This document shows positions 39,603 through 52,000 of a DNA stretch of 64,000 nucleotides, piece after piece (position 1 is the first letter of the stretch; each line of letters begins with the position of its first letter). The stretch spans positions 62,001-126,000 of the forward strand of contig OENT01000116.1 of NCBI GenBank assembly GCA_900239685.1, written 5' to 3'. The notes beneath the pieces are model-generated. The model was given only the letters and a program-made list of their open reading frames with translations, made no database searches and was not told the DNA's origin. The stretch comes from Rotaria macrura. Taxonomy: Eukaryota > Rotifera > Eurotatoria > Philodinida > Philodinidae. A program made the translations under genes and the position numbers.

Positions 39603-40586
39603 ATGATTCAACTTGATTATATATCACATCGCATTATGATTGTTGCCGGTATTACTATGAGTATATTTGGTTTAGTTGGAAATATTTTGAATATTATTGT
39701 TTTTATCAGTTGGTCTCAATTTCGAGTAGGAAAAAGCAGACGACGCAAAAGTAATCAAAACAGTAATAGTCCAATGTATCTACTTACTACTTCAATTGCT
39801 AACTTCATCGTTATTGGTTATTCATTAACAACTCGAATTTTATTTGATGGCTATCAATATTCAGTAACACCGGACAAAGTGTTTTTCTTATGTAAATTAC
39901 GATACTATGCTCTACATACATGTGATACCATTGCCTGGGCTTGTCTTTCCATGGCTATTGTCGATCGGTATCTAGTTTCATCACGAGAGGTTCGCTTAAG
40001 ACAATTAAGTAAAACAAGACGTCAAACAAAATTAATTATTTTTGCTATTGTCACTTTGATTGGATTACACAGTATACCACTTTTGATCTTCTTTGAAGCT
40101 TCGGCAGCAGGTCAATGTACCATTTTTGTGAAAAATTATTTATATTATTATCGATACGTATTTCAAATATTACTGCATGGTATAGTACCAATTATATTCT
40201 TCACAGTATTTGGTTTCTTAACATATGAACAATTGAAAAGGATTAATCAGGTACAAAATTCCACTAAGAATGTAAATGTCAATAAACAATTACTACGCAT
40301 GTTTTTATTAACATCTGTTACTATAGTAGTATCAGCAATACCATACTCGACAGAAAGTGTCTATTATTTAATATTTGCAGATAGCAGTCAATTGCAAACA
40401 TCCTATGTTTATTTCTTTCATGTTCTATCTTCAATTTTATTTTATACAAGTGCAGTCTGCAGTTGTTATGTGTATTTAATATCAACGCCCAATTATCGTA
40501 TTCAAGTGCAAAAAATAATCTTTTGTAGAAAAGACGTTACTAGAATAATGAACAATCAAGTATTCACAATAACCACAGGACAATAA
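39603..40586 (+). CDS. Rhodopsin-like GPCR, array copy 2
   Basis: An intronless 327-aa paralogue of copies 1 and 3. ATG 39603 was chosen because it gives the same N-terminal spacing to TM1 as copy 1; the frame stays open to 39558 with only a GTG upstream. GNILN at 26-30, CKLRYY (Cys97), DRY at 121-123, ECL2 Cys172 and HSIP all align with copy 1 at identical positions. This copy has drifted most: TM7 reads YTSAVCSCY, so both Asn and Pro of NPxxY are lost, and 2.50 is Asn67 in TSIANF. The C-tail has Ser/Thr. With DRY and the disulfide intact and the frame unbroken, it looks functional rather than a pseudogene. Confidence 0.88.
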   Translation: MIQLDYISHRIMIVAGITMSIFGLVGNILNIIVFISWSQFRVGKSRRRKSNQNSNSPMYLLTTSIANFIVIGYSLTTRILFDGYQYSVTPDKVFFLCKLRYYALHTCDTIAWACLSMAIVDRYLVSSREVRLRQLSKTRRQTKLIIFAIVTLIGLHSIPLLIFFEASAAGQCTIFVKNYLYYYRYVFQILLHGIVPIIFFTVFGFLTYEQLKRINQVQNSTKNVNVNKQLLRMFLLTSVTIVVSAIPYSTESVYYLIFADSSQLQTSYVYFFHVLSSILFYTSAVCSCYVYLISTPNYRIQVQKIIFCRKDVTRIMNNQVFTITTGQ

Positions 40587-40673
40587 TTAAATCAACGTTC
40601 AAAAACTTATATATATATATATATGTATATACTTTTTAGTTCAGTAGTAAAAATCATAATTGAAAAAATTAAA

Positions 40674-40679
40674 AATAAA
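40674..40679 (+). terminator. Polyadenylation signal AATAAA for GPCR copy 2
   Basis: AATAAA 88 nt after the stop. An (AT)8 run lies between them (40609-40624). Confidence 0.45.
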
Positions 40680-43081
40680 GAGAATAATATTCATATCCAC
40701 TTTATTCTTCACCTCAATTGCATCGTTAACTGTTGGGTAAATGAGATTTTGAAATAGTTTCCATCAGTAATTGATATCTTCATGCGTTCATAGAATTCAT
40801 CAAAGTTTCAATTAAATATTGAACCGAATCAAAGTTTTATAGAAAAAAGCAAGCCAATCAAGTGTCACTTAAGTATGACATACGTAGAACTTTTCAGATT
40901 CAGAATTAATTTCAACAAAATTCGACCGATTATTTTTGCCATGTAAATTTTTGACTATTGTCAACGTTAATACATAATTGTAATGTATTAACTTTGCATC
41001 AAGAACATTTTAGTTTCGTAATATAGGAGTTGTTTGAACCTTGACGAAGTCATCATATACTAAACTTCTATAATATAAAATTATTCACTTTGATTCATCA
41101 TACATGTTAAAACAACATGCACGGGGAGCAATTGCAATAGATGCATGCTGTGATAAAACATATAATTTGTTTATGTATCACTGTTTAACAAAAATTTCAT
41201 CGAGTGGAAAACAATTGATGAAAATAATTTTAGAAAACTACTAATCATCATACAAAAAGACTTATCATGTGATCGACAATGTTGTCACAATTGTTCTTTT
41301 TCCGTGATGCAAAAACAAATTGGAGCAGCATGCGTGTCATCTAATTGCTGCTTTACTGTATAAAATAAAAGTTCATGAACCATCACCTACTTATGTTTTA
41401 ATGGAACATTTCAAGGAATTGAACAATGTATTAATAAATGTACGTCAGAATATGCCTTGTCTTGCGTTTCTGTTTTGATAACTAGGACGTATTAGAAGGC
41501 ATCAGATCTTTTATTCTGATACTGAATTAAATATTCTTTTGTAGAAAAAACATAAAGACATCAAAGTTTAAGTAAAATGTGACTATATGCTTGTGATGAA
41601 TACTATTTTGTAGTACAAAAAGAACTCGGCAGATTTAAGAGCAAATATTACGATAGGGATGAACGATTCAGAACGAAATACTCTCATGGATACAAAACAA
41701 TAATACAGTCGAAAAACCTGACACCATAGATTATATTTTCAAAGTAAAGTTACTGTTTAAGAGAGAAATTTTCATATCGATTAGGCCGATGTTTAATTTA
41801 TTTTTCTTTGACTCTTATAAAGTAAAGAATTTAGATACTTTGACAGTTAGACACTGTTTAACCTCGAATACATTCAGTTTATTAAGCTTTGACAAGATGC
41901 AAGAAAGAATCCGATGTCGACGACGTCTTGAGATATGGTCGCCAGTAAACGTATGTAAAAACGTATCTATGACTTTTTACAGATAAAGATCGAAAGACAT
42001 CCCTTCGAGCTAATATTAATAAAAGTATGAGACATACTTATGATTTTCTCTCGCATTGTATAGCCTGAAACACACATGTCATAAGTGCATCTCAAATGAA
42101 TATTCGTTGAGAAGGAAACAACAATACCTATATTCTACTATACATATTAAAACTAACTGTCCAAATAGAAATTCTCTGACATCACATATTCAGAGAATTT
42201 TTCATTAATTTACCTGATATTCGATACTATTCTAGGTATACGTACGTATATATATTTACTTATTAGTATGAAAAATAAAAGATTAATATTTCCGAAACAA
42301 TGTATCTATTTATGATGATAAAGTACCCTTTGATTACTTTTTGAAATGAGTGAATTCTATTCTTTCATATTAATAATTGATAAAAATGTATTGATGTTTA
42401 AAATGTTAGTGTTCTTACAATTGCAGAAAGTGTAATGAAGGCTAATGGCTTTAAATATAGCCTAGATCGTTTACTCGCTCAACTATTTCCATATTCGTTG
42501 AGCGTTTACAAAAATCACATAATACATTGGTGAATAATAAATCATTGTTTGAAAGACATTTAAAAATCTACGGTATGAAAAATGTTAAGACTGTTTGATC
42601 GGATAAATAAACAGCTTGCAAATGATTTTGAATTGCAGTCTCAACTTATCATTATAAATGGATGGGTGATACAAATTACTGTCCTCCTAGTATTTTCAAT
42701 TTTTCTCCACTACTTTACATGTAACTTATCTTACTTTTTATTGTTATGAAAGGATTCATCATTGAATTTTCTACAAAAATACACTAATCGCACTTTTTCA
42801 CAATGTAGATAAAGAAACGGTATGATATGTTCTGAAAACCCTAAAAGACCCAAACGATGTAATGTTTTGTTTTCGCAAAATTTTCACTTTCTATCAAACG
42901 ATTATAGTAAAATAAAAATGTGTCTGAGTAAATTTTGCGTTACGGTTGAATGTACCGAATCTCGTCCTATATATTGAAGCACTTTGTAATTAGATATTCT
43001 GACTCAAAGCTTCTCGTCTTCAAAATTGGTCTAAAAAATCCAACCATTCGACTTAATTTTCTTATTTCCATAAGAGTAAAC

Positions 43082-43104
43082 ATATATATATATATATATA
43101 TATA
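43082..43104. repeat. (AT)11 microsatellite
   Basis: A perfect AT run in intergenic DNA, followed by ACATATA. Confidence 0.9.
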
Positions 43105-46100
43105 CATATAATCGAGATTTTACATTCAATTGTGAAGAATCATCCGATTTCCTTTTAAATAAATCAGAAGAAACCTATAAACACAGATTGTTAGTAGGTT
43201 TACGGAGTTTCTCTTGAGACTCGTGTAAAATTAGAACTGAAGAAACGAGTTTTCCATAATCAGAAAAAAATCAGAAATATATTTAAACAACAAACTTACA
43301 TAGATATTATTTCCAAACACAGTAGAACGATAGAAGTTTTCATGACCAACTAAATTGTTAACTATTTTCCTTATCTACTAATGCTCATCAAACGAAAACT
43401 ATAACTATGAAAAATTAATATAGCTTTTCCTAGCTTTTTAGGACTTTCGGAACATATCATATAGTTTTCGATTTCTACTTTGTGAAAAAGCATGAATAAT
43501 GTATTCTTGTAGAAAATTCAATGGCGAATTTTTTCATTAAAAAAATCAGCCCGGTTACATGTAAAATAGTGGAGAAAATACGAAAAGAACAGTTTATTTT
43601 TGATTACCCATCGATTACTTCTTAAAAGTTCAAATAAATAAAATCTAAAATGTATCTATGTAATTAAGAGTCAGTTACATTTATTGATTCTGTCACAAAT
43701 TATCAGAAACACATGCTTGCATTCTTCTAGTCTGTTTGAATTGACGATCTTCTCACTATAAACCAAGCATAAAACTAAAATAAATCTTATCACTAGCACA
43801 AAGACGAATACGTATCTTGATTTAGACAAGGTTATTGCACACTAATTTGATGTGAAGTATCAATAAACGAGATAATTAATTGAGACTTTGATTTTTGGGT
43901 TAGAAAAAAGCGCATATAACTGTTGTACACCCTCGATAGATACAACAAAAGTGTATGATTGCATAAAACGGCATGTATGGAAACGAAATGCTCCATGGCT
44001 ATAGTATCATAGAGTCTTTCATGATGCAGTTGTACGATTCATATATCTCTAGTTACAAGTTTGTTTTGTTATGTTTTGATATAACTAGTATTTGTCGAAG
44101 AAATCGTAGAGAATTGCATGAATTGTTGACATGAATCAAAGAAAACTGTCAAGAGCTTGACGAATCATAGTAATTATCTATCAGAGAAAACTTTATGAAG
44201 CAGCATTCATAAAGAATAGATTCTCCACACAAGACAAGAAATAAAGTGTCATAAGGGTCACACTTATTTTTATTAAATCAGTTCTAATTATTCTTTTTTG
44301 TTACACACAATCATCTCTCGATAATAAGCATAAATGTTGTTTTTAATCGATCACAACGTTTTTAATTATCCTTGTCATTTATAAGAGTATCAAATTACTT
44401 TAGACTATCGTAGTTCTAAATGAGTCTTGAGTATTTTTTGCAGTATTGATCTAAATCTGAATGTGTTTTCATAAATGTTGATGAAGTTTTTCTTTCTTTT
44501 GAACATTCATACGTTAATTACGTACTATCTTTATTACATAAAAGTGACTCGGAAATTAGAAAAGACAGTATTGAAGAACGTGGACAGCAGTCATACTGGA
44601 TGTTTAATGAGTTCTAAGAAGAGATAATGAAAAATTCCTACTCGAAAACAAGTCTGTGATCAAAATAATCTCTTTACTAACGAAGAAAAGCCATACTTTT
44701 ATATTGACTATAAAAGAATACTGCACAAGAGAACAATATTTAGAGTACTTATCTGGCTCATATCAAATTGAAAGATAGCCTGTTTGTTCTACTTGAAACT
44801 TATGAAAATAAAAGGAACTTCAAATAAATACAGTTTACTTATAACTATACTCAATTACTCATTTACTGAAAATTACGATAAAAAATATATGATAACTTTT
44901 TTTACAAAGAATTGAATTAAAATTTGCGTTTATTAACTGTAAGACTTTGATAGATGATGGTTTTTATTCAGTTCTTAGAAAAATCAATTTTGGTTCGCCC
45001 GCATTCAAAGGAATTTGTAGAAAATCGCTCGAATGTCTGTTGGACGCTATCAGCGAGTTCATTCAATCGTCGAAAATTTCAAAATGTAACGTAAAAATAG
45101 AGAGATTATCAAGAACATTAAGATATTGAAGTTACCAGAAATAGTATAGATTTAGATAATTAAAGAAACAGTAGAGATTCATTAAAAAAACGGGGAAAAC
45201 AATTAAGATGTAGAAGTACGCGAAAATACCATAGGCGATCGAATGAATGGTCTTAATAAATGGAAACGTGCAAATTAATAAAGACAAATGAAGTACAAAA
45301 GCGACACTGCATCTGTGCTTACTCAAAATGACGGTGTAATGAATTATAAAAGATGGGTAAAGATATAGAATATGATATCAATAGAAGAAGTGTAGGAAAA
45401 ATTGAATTTTGTTACACAATAATTTTATTGAAATACTTTCGAAAAGGGTATGAATTTATAAATCAAGAATAGTACCAGATTCTTGAACTAGGTGACAGAT
45501 TTTTCAAGCGGCTGAAGCTGTTGGCTTCCGTTCATCTATACCAATAACCCTAGGTGAAGCATTGTTTCATTGTTCAAGACATGTCAAAAATATAAAAGAA
45601 TTCGATTTTTGAGATCAAATACAGTAGATAACGTAAAACAAAATAATGTCTACAAGGTGTTTAATATTTTATACAAGTCTCAAGCATTTGAATCTTGAAC
45701 AATTTTCATGATATTTCATGAGGTTATCGAGCTTGTCATTCTCAATTATGATTTATCGTTGACGTGTATTCTGCGAACAATCACTAAATAGTTTTTGTAC
45801 TTTTTAAACATCTCAATCAATTTGTTAATCGAATGGAAGAAGTAAAACAGTTTCAAGAAAAATATTTTGTAATTCGATCCATAATCAAATAAATGTCGAT
45901 GCAATAGAATATACCTTCAGCTATCAACTTAACATTCACATTAAAAGTCAGTTTTAATTAAAACTAAATTGTATCGAAAACATTTTTGATCTTTATCATT
46001 GAAACAGAACCTAACAATAAATAGAACTGCAAGTACAATTCATTTAGTATCTGTATATTCTATTACGATTTACCGTAAAAAAAAGTAACCATCATTATAT

Positions 46101-47017
46101 TTAATGAATTTTCATCTTTCTAGTTTCAGTTGAATTGTTTTTTCAACAGACAGTTTAATGAATATGATTAGAAAGTTATATTCGATCAATGCTATAATTG
46201 AATACAAAGATTTATATAATTATGAAATAATTGCATTCCAGAAAATTTGATCGTTTCTCTTTTTCATACCAGGTTAATTTTATTTCACTTCAAAGTAAGT
46301 TGATGAAGTGAATAATAGTTTGTATGGAAATTTCAAAAAGCTCGTTGTCTATTTCTGCTCGACGAAATAATTCATATAGATAACCAGATTTTAATTATGG
46401 ATGTATCTTCTGAATATTTTCACTCAAATAAAAGTAAGTGTCTTCATATCAATTTGCATGATTATAAACTACAGAAAACTAGTTTTATTTTCTGTAACTG
46501 GTCACTAATCATGAAGTAATGTATATATTTAACTTCCATAAGGCAAAGCCACTCTTGGCTATAGGATAATTGGTTTTTGAAGGCGAAAAAAAGTTGTTCT
46601 TCAATCGATAGAACTTTTCAGAGGCTAGAGTATATTGTGTTGAATCATCTCTGTGTGCAACTGGAGAACAAAACTAGATTGGGAAGGACAACACACACTA
46701 CAATGATGAACTTTGATCTTTTTAGAATAGACTACTTTTGAACAAGTAGTTTTCTTCCTTAACATCAAGAGAATCGTTTGATTCATTCGTCGAGCGTAAT
46801 TTCAAGTAGTGGTGGTAACAAAAAACGTCAGACACTGTCATAAAATACTAGGATCATCAACTAATTAATTAAAGCAAAATGAAGTCACATGCATCAAGTC
46901 TTTTAAGAAACTTCGCAATTCTTACAATTATCGGTGAATACATTTCAATATGAAACGAGGTAGAAATCAAGCAACTGAAACATAGTCATTACCTAAAAGC
47001 TTAAAACATGAAATTTT

Positions 47018-47092
47018 TGTGCTCTCGGTTAAAACATCGGCTTACAGTCGCTAGAGTTTGTATTCTAGTATTGTTACAAGCCAATTACATCA
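47018..47092 (+). repeat. Possible tRNA-derived repeat relic
   Basis: The sequence from GTGCTCTCGGTTAAAACATC through CGGCTTACAGTCG (a hairpin like an anticodon arm) to GTATTCTAGTA and GTTACAAGCC follows tRNA order. Box A is eroded and the T-arm lacks the GGTTCGA core. It is probably a decayed SINE or tRNA pseudogene related to 36334-36405. Confidence 0.4.
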
Positions 47093-47720
47093 ACAAATAT
47101 AACATATTATGAAATTCTATTTTCTTTTTCTTTCTCATCAAATATGGTAACATGACATGATTTAATTGCATTCTATAGAATTCTTCAATCATCGACTCAT
47201 CCGTTCTTGTCAAATAGCTTATAGATCAATATAATAAACGAATCAAGATTTTTTGCTTCAATAGTTTCTTTTTATATCATATGAAATACTTCTTGATTGT
47301 ATGTTTAAAAAATTAAGTCAAACTTATCAGAGTGAAGAAAACTATGATCGAAAACAATCTTTCTATGTTTCTCATCAATAATATGCTGGTATTTTACATT
47401 TCTATCGCTTAAACAATGTGCTAGCAGTTATTCTATATTTACAATGTCAATCAAAATAAAAATAGCATCACTAGGAATTTTCTTTAATAGTAAACAACAG
47501 TTCTTAGTGTTGACTTCATCTGTTTGTATCCATTGAAAGGACATGTTAAAATAAACATTGTATCTTCTATTCATCTGTTGTTTTCCTTCTGGAAAAAAAG
47601 ACAAAACAAACATATATCATTGACATACAAAAGATAACATTCATGTTTGCAAAATGATAAATACTTCTTTATTCTTTTATTAATAACATCTTTACACGTC
47701 TTCTTCTCGTTAATAAAAAC

Positions 47721-49037
47721 ATGTCTTTAGCATGTTCTGTTCCAACTTGTAAGTATAAATCATCTGCTTCGTGTCCTTGTTGTAGTAAAAATATTTGTAT
47801 TGATCATATCAAAGAACACAATGATTTGAGAAAAATGGAATTAAGTGTTTTAAATGACGAAATCAATATATTGAATGAGCAATGGAAAACATTAGATCTT
47901 GAAAAATTGATTAAGGAAAGTCGTGAAATACTCGACAAATGGAAAGATGATTGTCATAAAATCATCAATTTTTATTATGAACAAAAATGTCAAGAACTTG
48001 AAGAATTTTCTAAAGAAAAAATAAATCAGCATCGATTAGACATTGAACACTTACAAGCGAAACTTACGAATAATATACAATGTGAAATATTGACAAAGAA
48101 AAATCTTCAATCTTTAAAATCAACAATAAATAGTATGAAACAAGCAATAAATACGACCAAAGACAAAGGTATACATATCGATATTCATCCATTGGCATTA
48201 GATAATCATTTAATATCTATAAAAGATTGGAAACCAAATGAATTTCATATTAATGAATCAACTTTTTCATCTCCATATTATACAATTGAATGTAGTGATG
48301 GATGGCAATCAGAACTTGCTAGTAATGATCAATCGATTTTAATTAGTTTAGGTAATAATGTAAACTTATTCGATCGAAATTTAACACTTATCAAAACATC
48401 TCTATGGGTATTCGATTCTATTTATGACATGTGCTGGTCATCGACATTATCTCATTTCATTGTTATTACTGAAAAGAAAAAAGTTTATCGAATTCATGAA
48501 ACGACTCTATCAGTCGAACGTATTTATGGTATTGAAGAGCAAGATTGGTTATCCTGTACATGTTCGGATACTAATCTTTATTTAACAACATGTGAAATAG
48601 GTTCAAGTATATTTCAATTTAAACTATTACCATTAATTCGATCAGTCAAACAATGGCAACCTCCGTATTCGTGTAGATCACATGAATCCATTCATGCTAT
48701 TCAATACCATGATACAACACTTGCGTTAATAATTCGAGAATCGTTCAGAGCTACTGTTGATATTGAACTTCGATCATCAGCAACACTCACTCGACTTTGG
48801 TCACTTCCGCTCGATATTAGAAGTTCGGGACTATGGTCTCGCATAAGTTGTTGTTCACTTCAATATAATGAATGGCTATTAATTCATTCAGCTACTTCAC
48901 GTTTCTTTCATATTAGTAGAGATGGAAAATTAAACATCATGTATGAATATCATCCAAAACTCAATAATGCTATTATGTTCGGTTCAAATAAGTTGGCCGT
49001 ACATTTAGGAAAAAAAGTTCATGTCTATAAGTTGTAA
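47721..49037 (+). CDS. B-box-like zinc finger / coiled-coil / propeller-like protein, TRIM-like without RING
   Basis: An intronless 438-aa protein. Residues 5-33 carry Cys 5, 10, 18, 20, 21 and 26 and His 29 and 33 (ending CIDHIKEH), resembling a B-box zinc finger. Residues about 34-150 are charged and heptad-like (coiled coil). From about 175 to the end, Trp-rich short strand repeats (for example SLWVFDSIYDMCW, IHAIQYHDTTLALI, LAVHLGKKVHVYKL) suggest a beta-propeller. There is no RING, so an E3 ligase role is not supported. This architecture is, to my knowledge, abundant in bdelloids without known function; scaffolding is a guess. It is an isolated gene between GPCR copies 2 and 3. Confidence 0.82.
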   Translation: MSLACSVPTCKYKSSASCPCCSKNICIDHIKEHNDLRKMELSVLNDEINILNEQWKTLDLEKLIKESREILDKWKDDCHKIINFYYEQKCQELEEFSKEKINQHRLDIEHLQAKLTNNIQCEILTKKNLQSLKSTINSMKQAINTTKDKGIHIDIHPLALDNHLISIKDWKPNEFHINESTFSSPYYTIECSDGWQSELASNDQSILISLGNNVNLFDRNLTLIKTSLWVFDSIYDMCWSSTLSHFIVITEKKKVYRIHETTLSVERIYGIEEQDWLSCTCSDTNLYLTTCEIGSSIFQFKLLPLIRSVKQWQPPYSCRSHESIHAIQYHDTTLALIIRESFRATVDIELRSSATLTRLWSLPLDIRSSGLWSRISCCSLQYNEWLLIHSATSRFFHISRDGKLNIMYEYHPKLNNAIMFGSNKLAVHLGKKVHVYKL

Positions 49038-49085
49038 CAGGATGTTACCATTGCTTTCGTTCTTTTGATTCTATCCGTTACGATT

Positions 49086-49091
49086 AATAAA
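49086..49091 (+). terminator. Polyadenylation signal AATAAA for the B-box-like gene
   Basis: AATAAA 48 nt after the stop codon. Confidence 0.5.
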
Positions 49092-52000
49092 TATTCGCAT
49101 TTGATTTGTTAATGTCAAATTTCAATGAGATTTTGGATGGATTGAGTTCTTACTATTTTCTATGAGTTGTTTTACAAATCTATAAATTAGTTAAATTCTT
49201 TTTTCTTCATAGAAAGTTAAACGTCTTCGATTTACTCAATTACAATAAAAGTCGATTACGATATCAATCGAGAAGAAAAAAACATTTAAGATTGCAATTT
49301 TTCATTAGACTTCGAAAGAACAAAGTCTATCGAACGTAAGAATTGTATTCTAACGTTCAATGTCATTGAAAAATTGTTAATAGAAAAATAATTACTCTCT
49401 AAACGACAAAATATTAATCAAATAGAATAGATCTGATCACGAATAAATATAACCGATTTTAACAATTGATATTTGAGAAGCGTATTTTTTGACTCATCTA
49501 ATTACTCGTTTTATCATCATAGGTTTGAATTCAGTTGAGAAAAAAAAATGCCATAGAAGTGTAAAGGAAATGTAATATTCTATTTTATAGTTTGTAACAT
49601 TGAGTTTGATAATGAAAAATACTTTCGATTGATGTCAATTTAGAATTTCTAACCTACATATGTCCAATATCATTCTCTATGTGAATTGATGTACATTCAA
49701 GAGCTCATATAATCAAAATATACTCTCTTGCAACGAACGCGGTTTATACCAGTCATTTATTTTGATGTTCGCATATGAATGATCGTTTTTTAAAGTAACG
49801 AAATTACATACGATATACATGTATTGATCTTCCTCTGATTATTTCAAAACTATGCCGAAGATATTATTCCGATTATTATTGCTTCTCCAATACACATCGT
49901 ACTTCTTACTAGTACAATAGAGTAATGTTGACATTTATGATATTTCCTCTTTTATGGAGAAACCACTCTATTATCTTATGATTTCTCTTGATAATCTTCA
50001 AGATATGATTAATGAAAGTCATGTTTCAGTAGAGTGAAAAATAAGATAGTTGAATAATCGGCCAAGTCATGTCCACGTACTCAATTTATAACCTAGATTT
50101 ATTTTCCCGAGACTAAAACTATATCCCGTAAAGTAACGTTACTACGTAGTAATATAAAATAATTATAAATCTATTTCCTGACTAAATGAAAACATGTATG
50201 TAATTATTTCTCAAATCATGCTTAACATTATTGAGGCTCATTTTCATGTTAATTGCATGATATTAGATGTCAAATAACTTAATCTATAATGAAAATGTCA
50301 ACTATAAATAAAAGGATATAAGACAAGAAAATCGCCATTATTTTGAAACAATGTAAAAGCGTTGCATTTCTTATAGTTCTCTGGTTAGAAGTTCTTGCTT
50401 AGCAGCAGTTTCTTACTATTTTCTCAATTCACAAAAATCAATTTTCCTCTACACTGAAAAATTACCACAGATCTTTTCTTAAAATCCATCTTCTTAGATT
50501 TCTCATCATTGTTAACTGATACATTCAACATCTACTGTAACTAACTTCGGCTTGTATGTATTCTACGTCATATAAACATAATCAAACGATTCTAGTATCA
50601 GGAATTAATCGAACGGAATTATATGGATATTTACATTTGAGTTCAGAAACAAATTAAATTGTTTTCTGTAAGTCATGCGAAAGTAATTTACTTCATAGAA
50701 ATCAAGGGTAGTGCTTGAAAGCAGTTCTAATTTATGAATAGAATACAGGAATGTTGATTGTTTTCTTATCGAAATCTTTTTTCTGATCTTGTCAAAACAT
50801 ACCAAAGATATCTTATGTTTTTTTCTCTCCTTCTTTAAATAGTTCTATATAGACTTAGCTGTATTCATTGATGCATTAGTTCACATTAGATTGGTCATGA
50901 CTTCTGAAAAACTATCATGAGCATCAAAACAAAAATGTTATATCATATTCATAACCTGTCCAATTATGAAAATTGATTCTCTCGTTTTCTCATTTCGAAT
51001 ATATAGGACTTAGTTTCAAATTTTTAACGACGATGGAAATTCAAGTATATAGATATTGATAAAAGTATCAGGTTTATATTATTGTTTTAAAAAAAGTTGC
51101 ACTGTTTTCTTTGAATGTTGACGAGTTAAGTCCTCGAGAATAAGAGACTTAATATATACGTATAGTAGTCTTCTGTTCAGAATATAAGAAGGAAATTTCA
51201 GTTTCAGTTTGATGAATAGTATATTCACATGTGTTTTTAAGTGTTTATGACTTTTGCAACGTTCTCGTTTTCTTTGATTGAATATCTATTAAATAATAAA
51301 CTTTAAACTTCTGCCGTTTTTACATGATAAATGTGGGTAAATAACAACGAGGTGAAGAAAAAGAGAAAAAAAAAGGATGTGATCATAATGTTGGAAAAGT
51401 ACTGTCCTGAATAAACTTTTTCTAGTTGTCTTCTTAATTAAAAATGCACCGATATTTACAGACACAGAAAAATATCTGTAAGACTGTTCAAATATCGTAC
51501 ACTAGACTGAATTCAAAGAAAATTACAAGAGAAAAAACGATAAATGATACTCATTAGATGAAGATATTGTAAATTACTGATTAGTTTGAGTGCTTCTTTA
51601 TTGTAGAAACTTCATGAACGACAATGAAAGTTTGAAATTTTAAAAGCGATTCCTTTATATTTGGTAAACTTTATAAGACAATTCTGCAAAGATCACAAAT
51701 TTAGATTAGAAAACATATTCCATCGTATGATTTTTTTTGTATTATCTCAGAATCATCAAAGACAAGTCTGTGTTTTCTTTATATTCAATTACTGGTTGAA
51801 ACTAAATGCGTGCCAGTTGATATAAACCATAAGAATAATTTTTCCTAGCCAATTAAATTTCATTATCATCATGTATGAAAAAGTCTTAGATAATAGAAAT
51901 AATCATTAACAATATCTATGAATTTCTTCATTCAAAATTTTATTGATCATACGAGAATTAGGAAAAAACTTTTAAATGAATTATTTTCTTTCGATTAAAC

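Larger units (their letters stand above)
40680..47720. other. Gene-poor intergenic region, 7 kb
   Basis: No supported gene. (AT)n at 43082-43104 and a tRNA-like relic at 47018-47092. Open stretches at 41789-41986, 44947-45129, 45132-45326 and 47428-47613 have no features suggesting real proteins. Confidence 0.45.

Noticed and set aside
39603..40586. GPCR copy 2 as a pseudogene
   Set aside because: NPxxY is lost, but the frame is intact over 327 codons with DRY, the disulfide cysteines and all seven hydrophobic segments.
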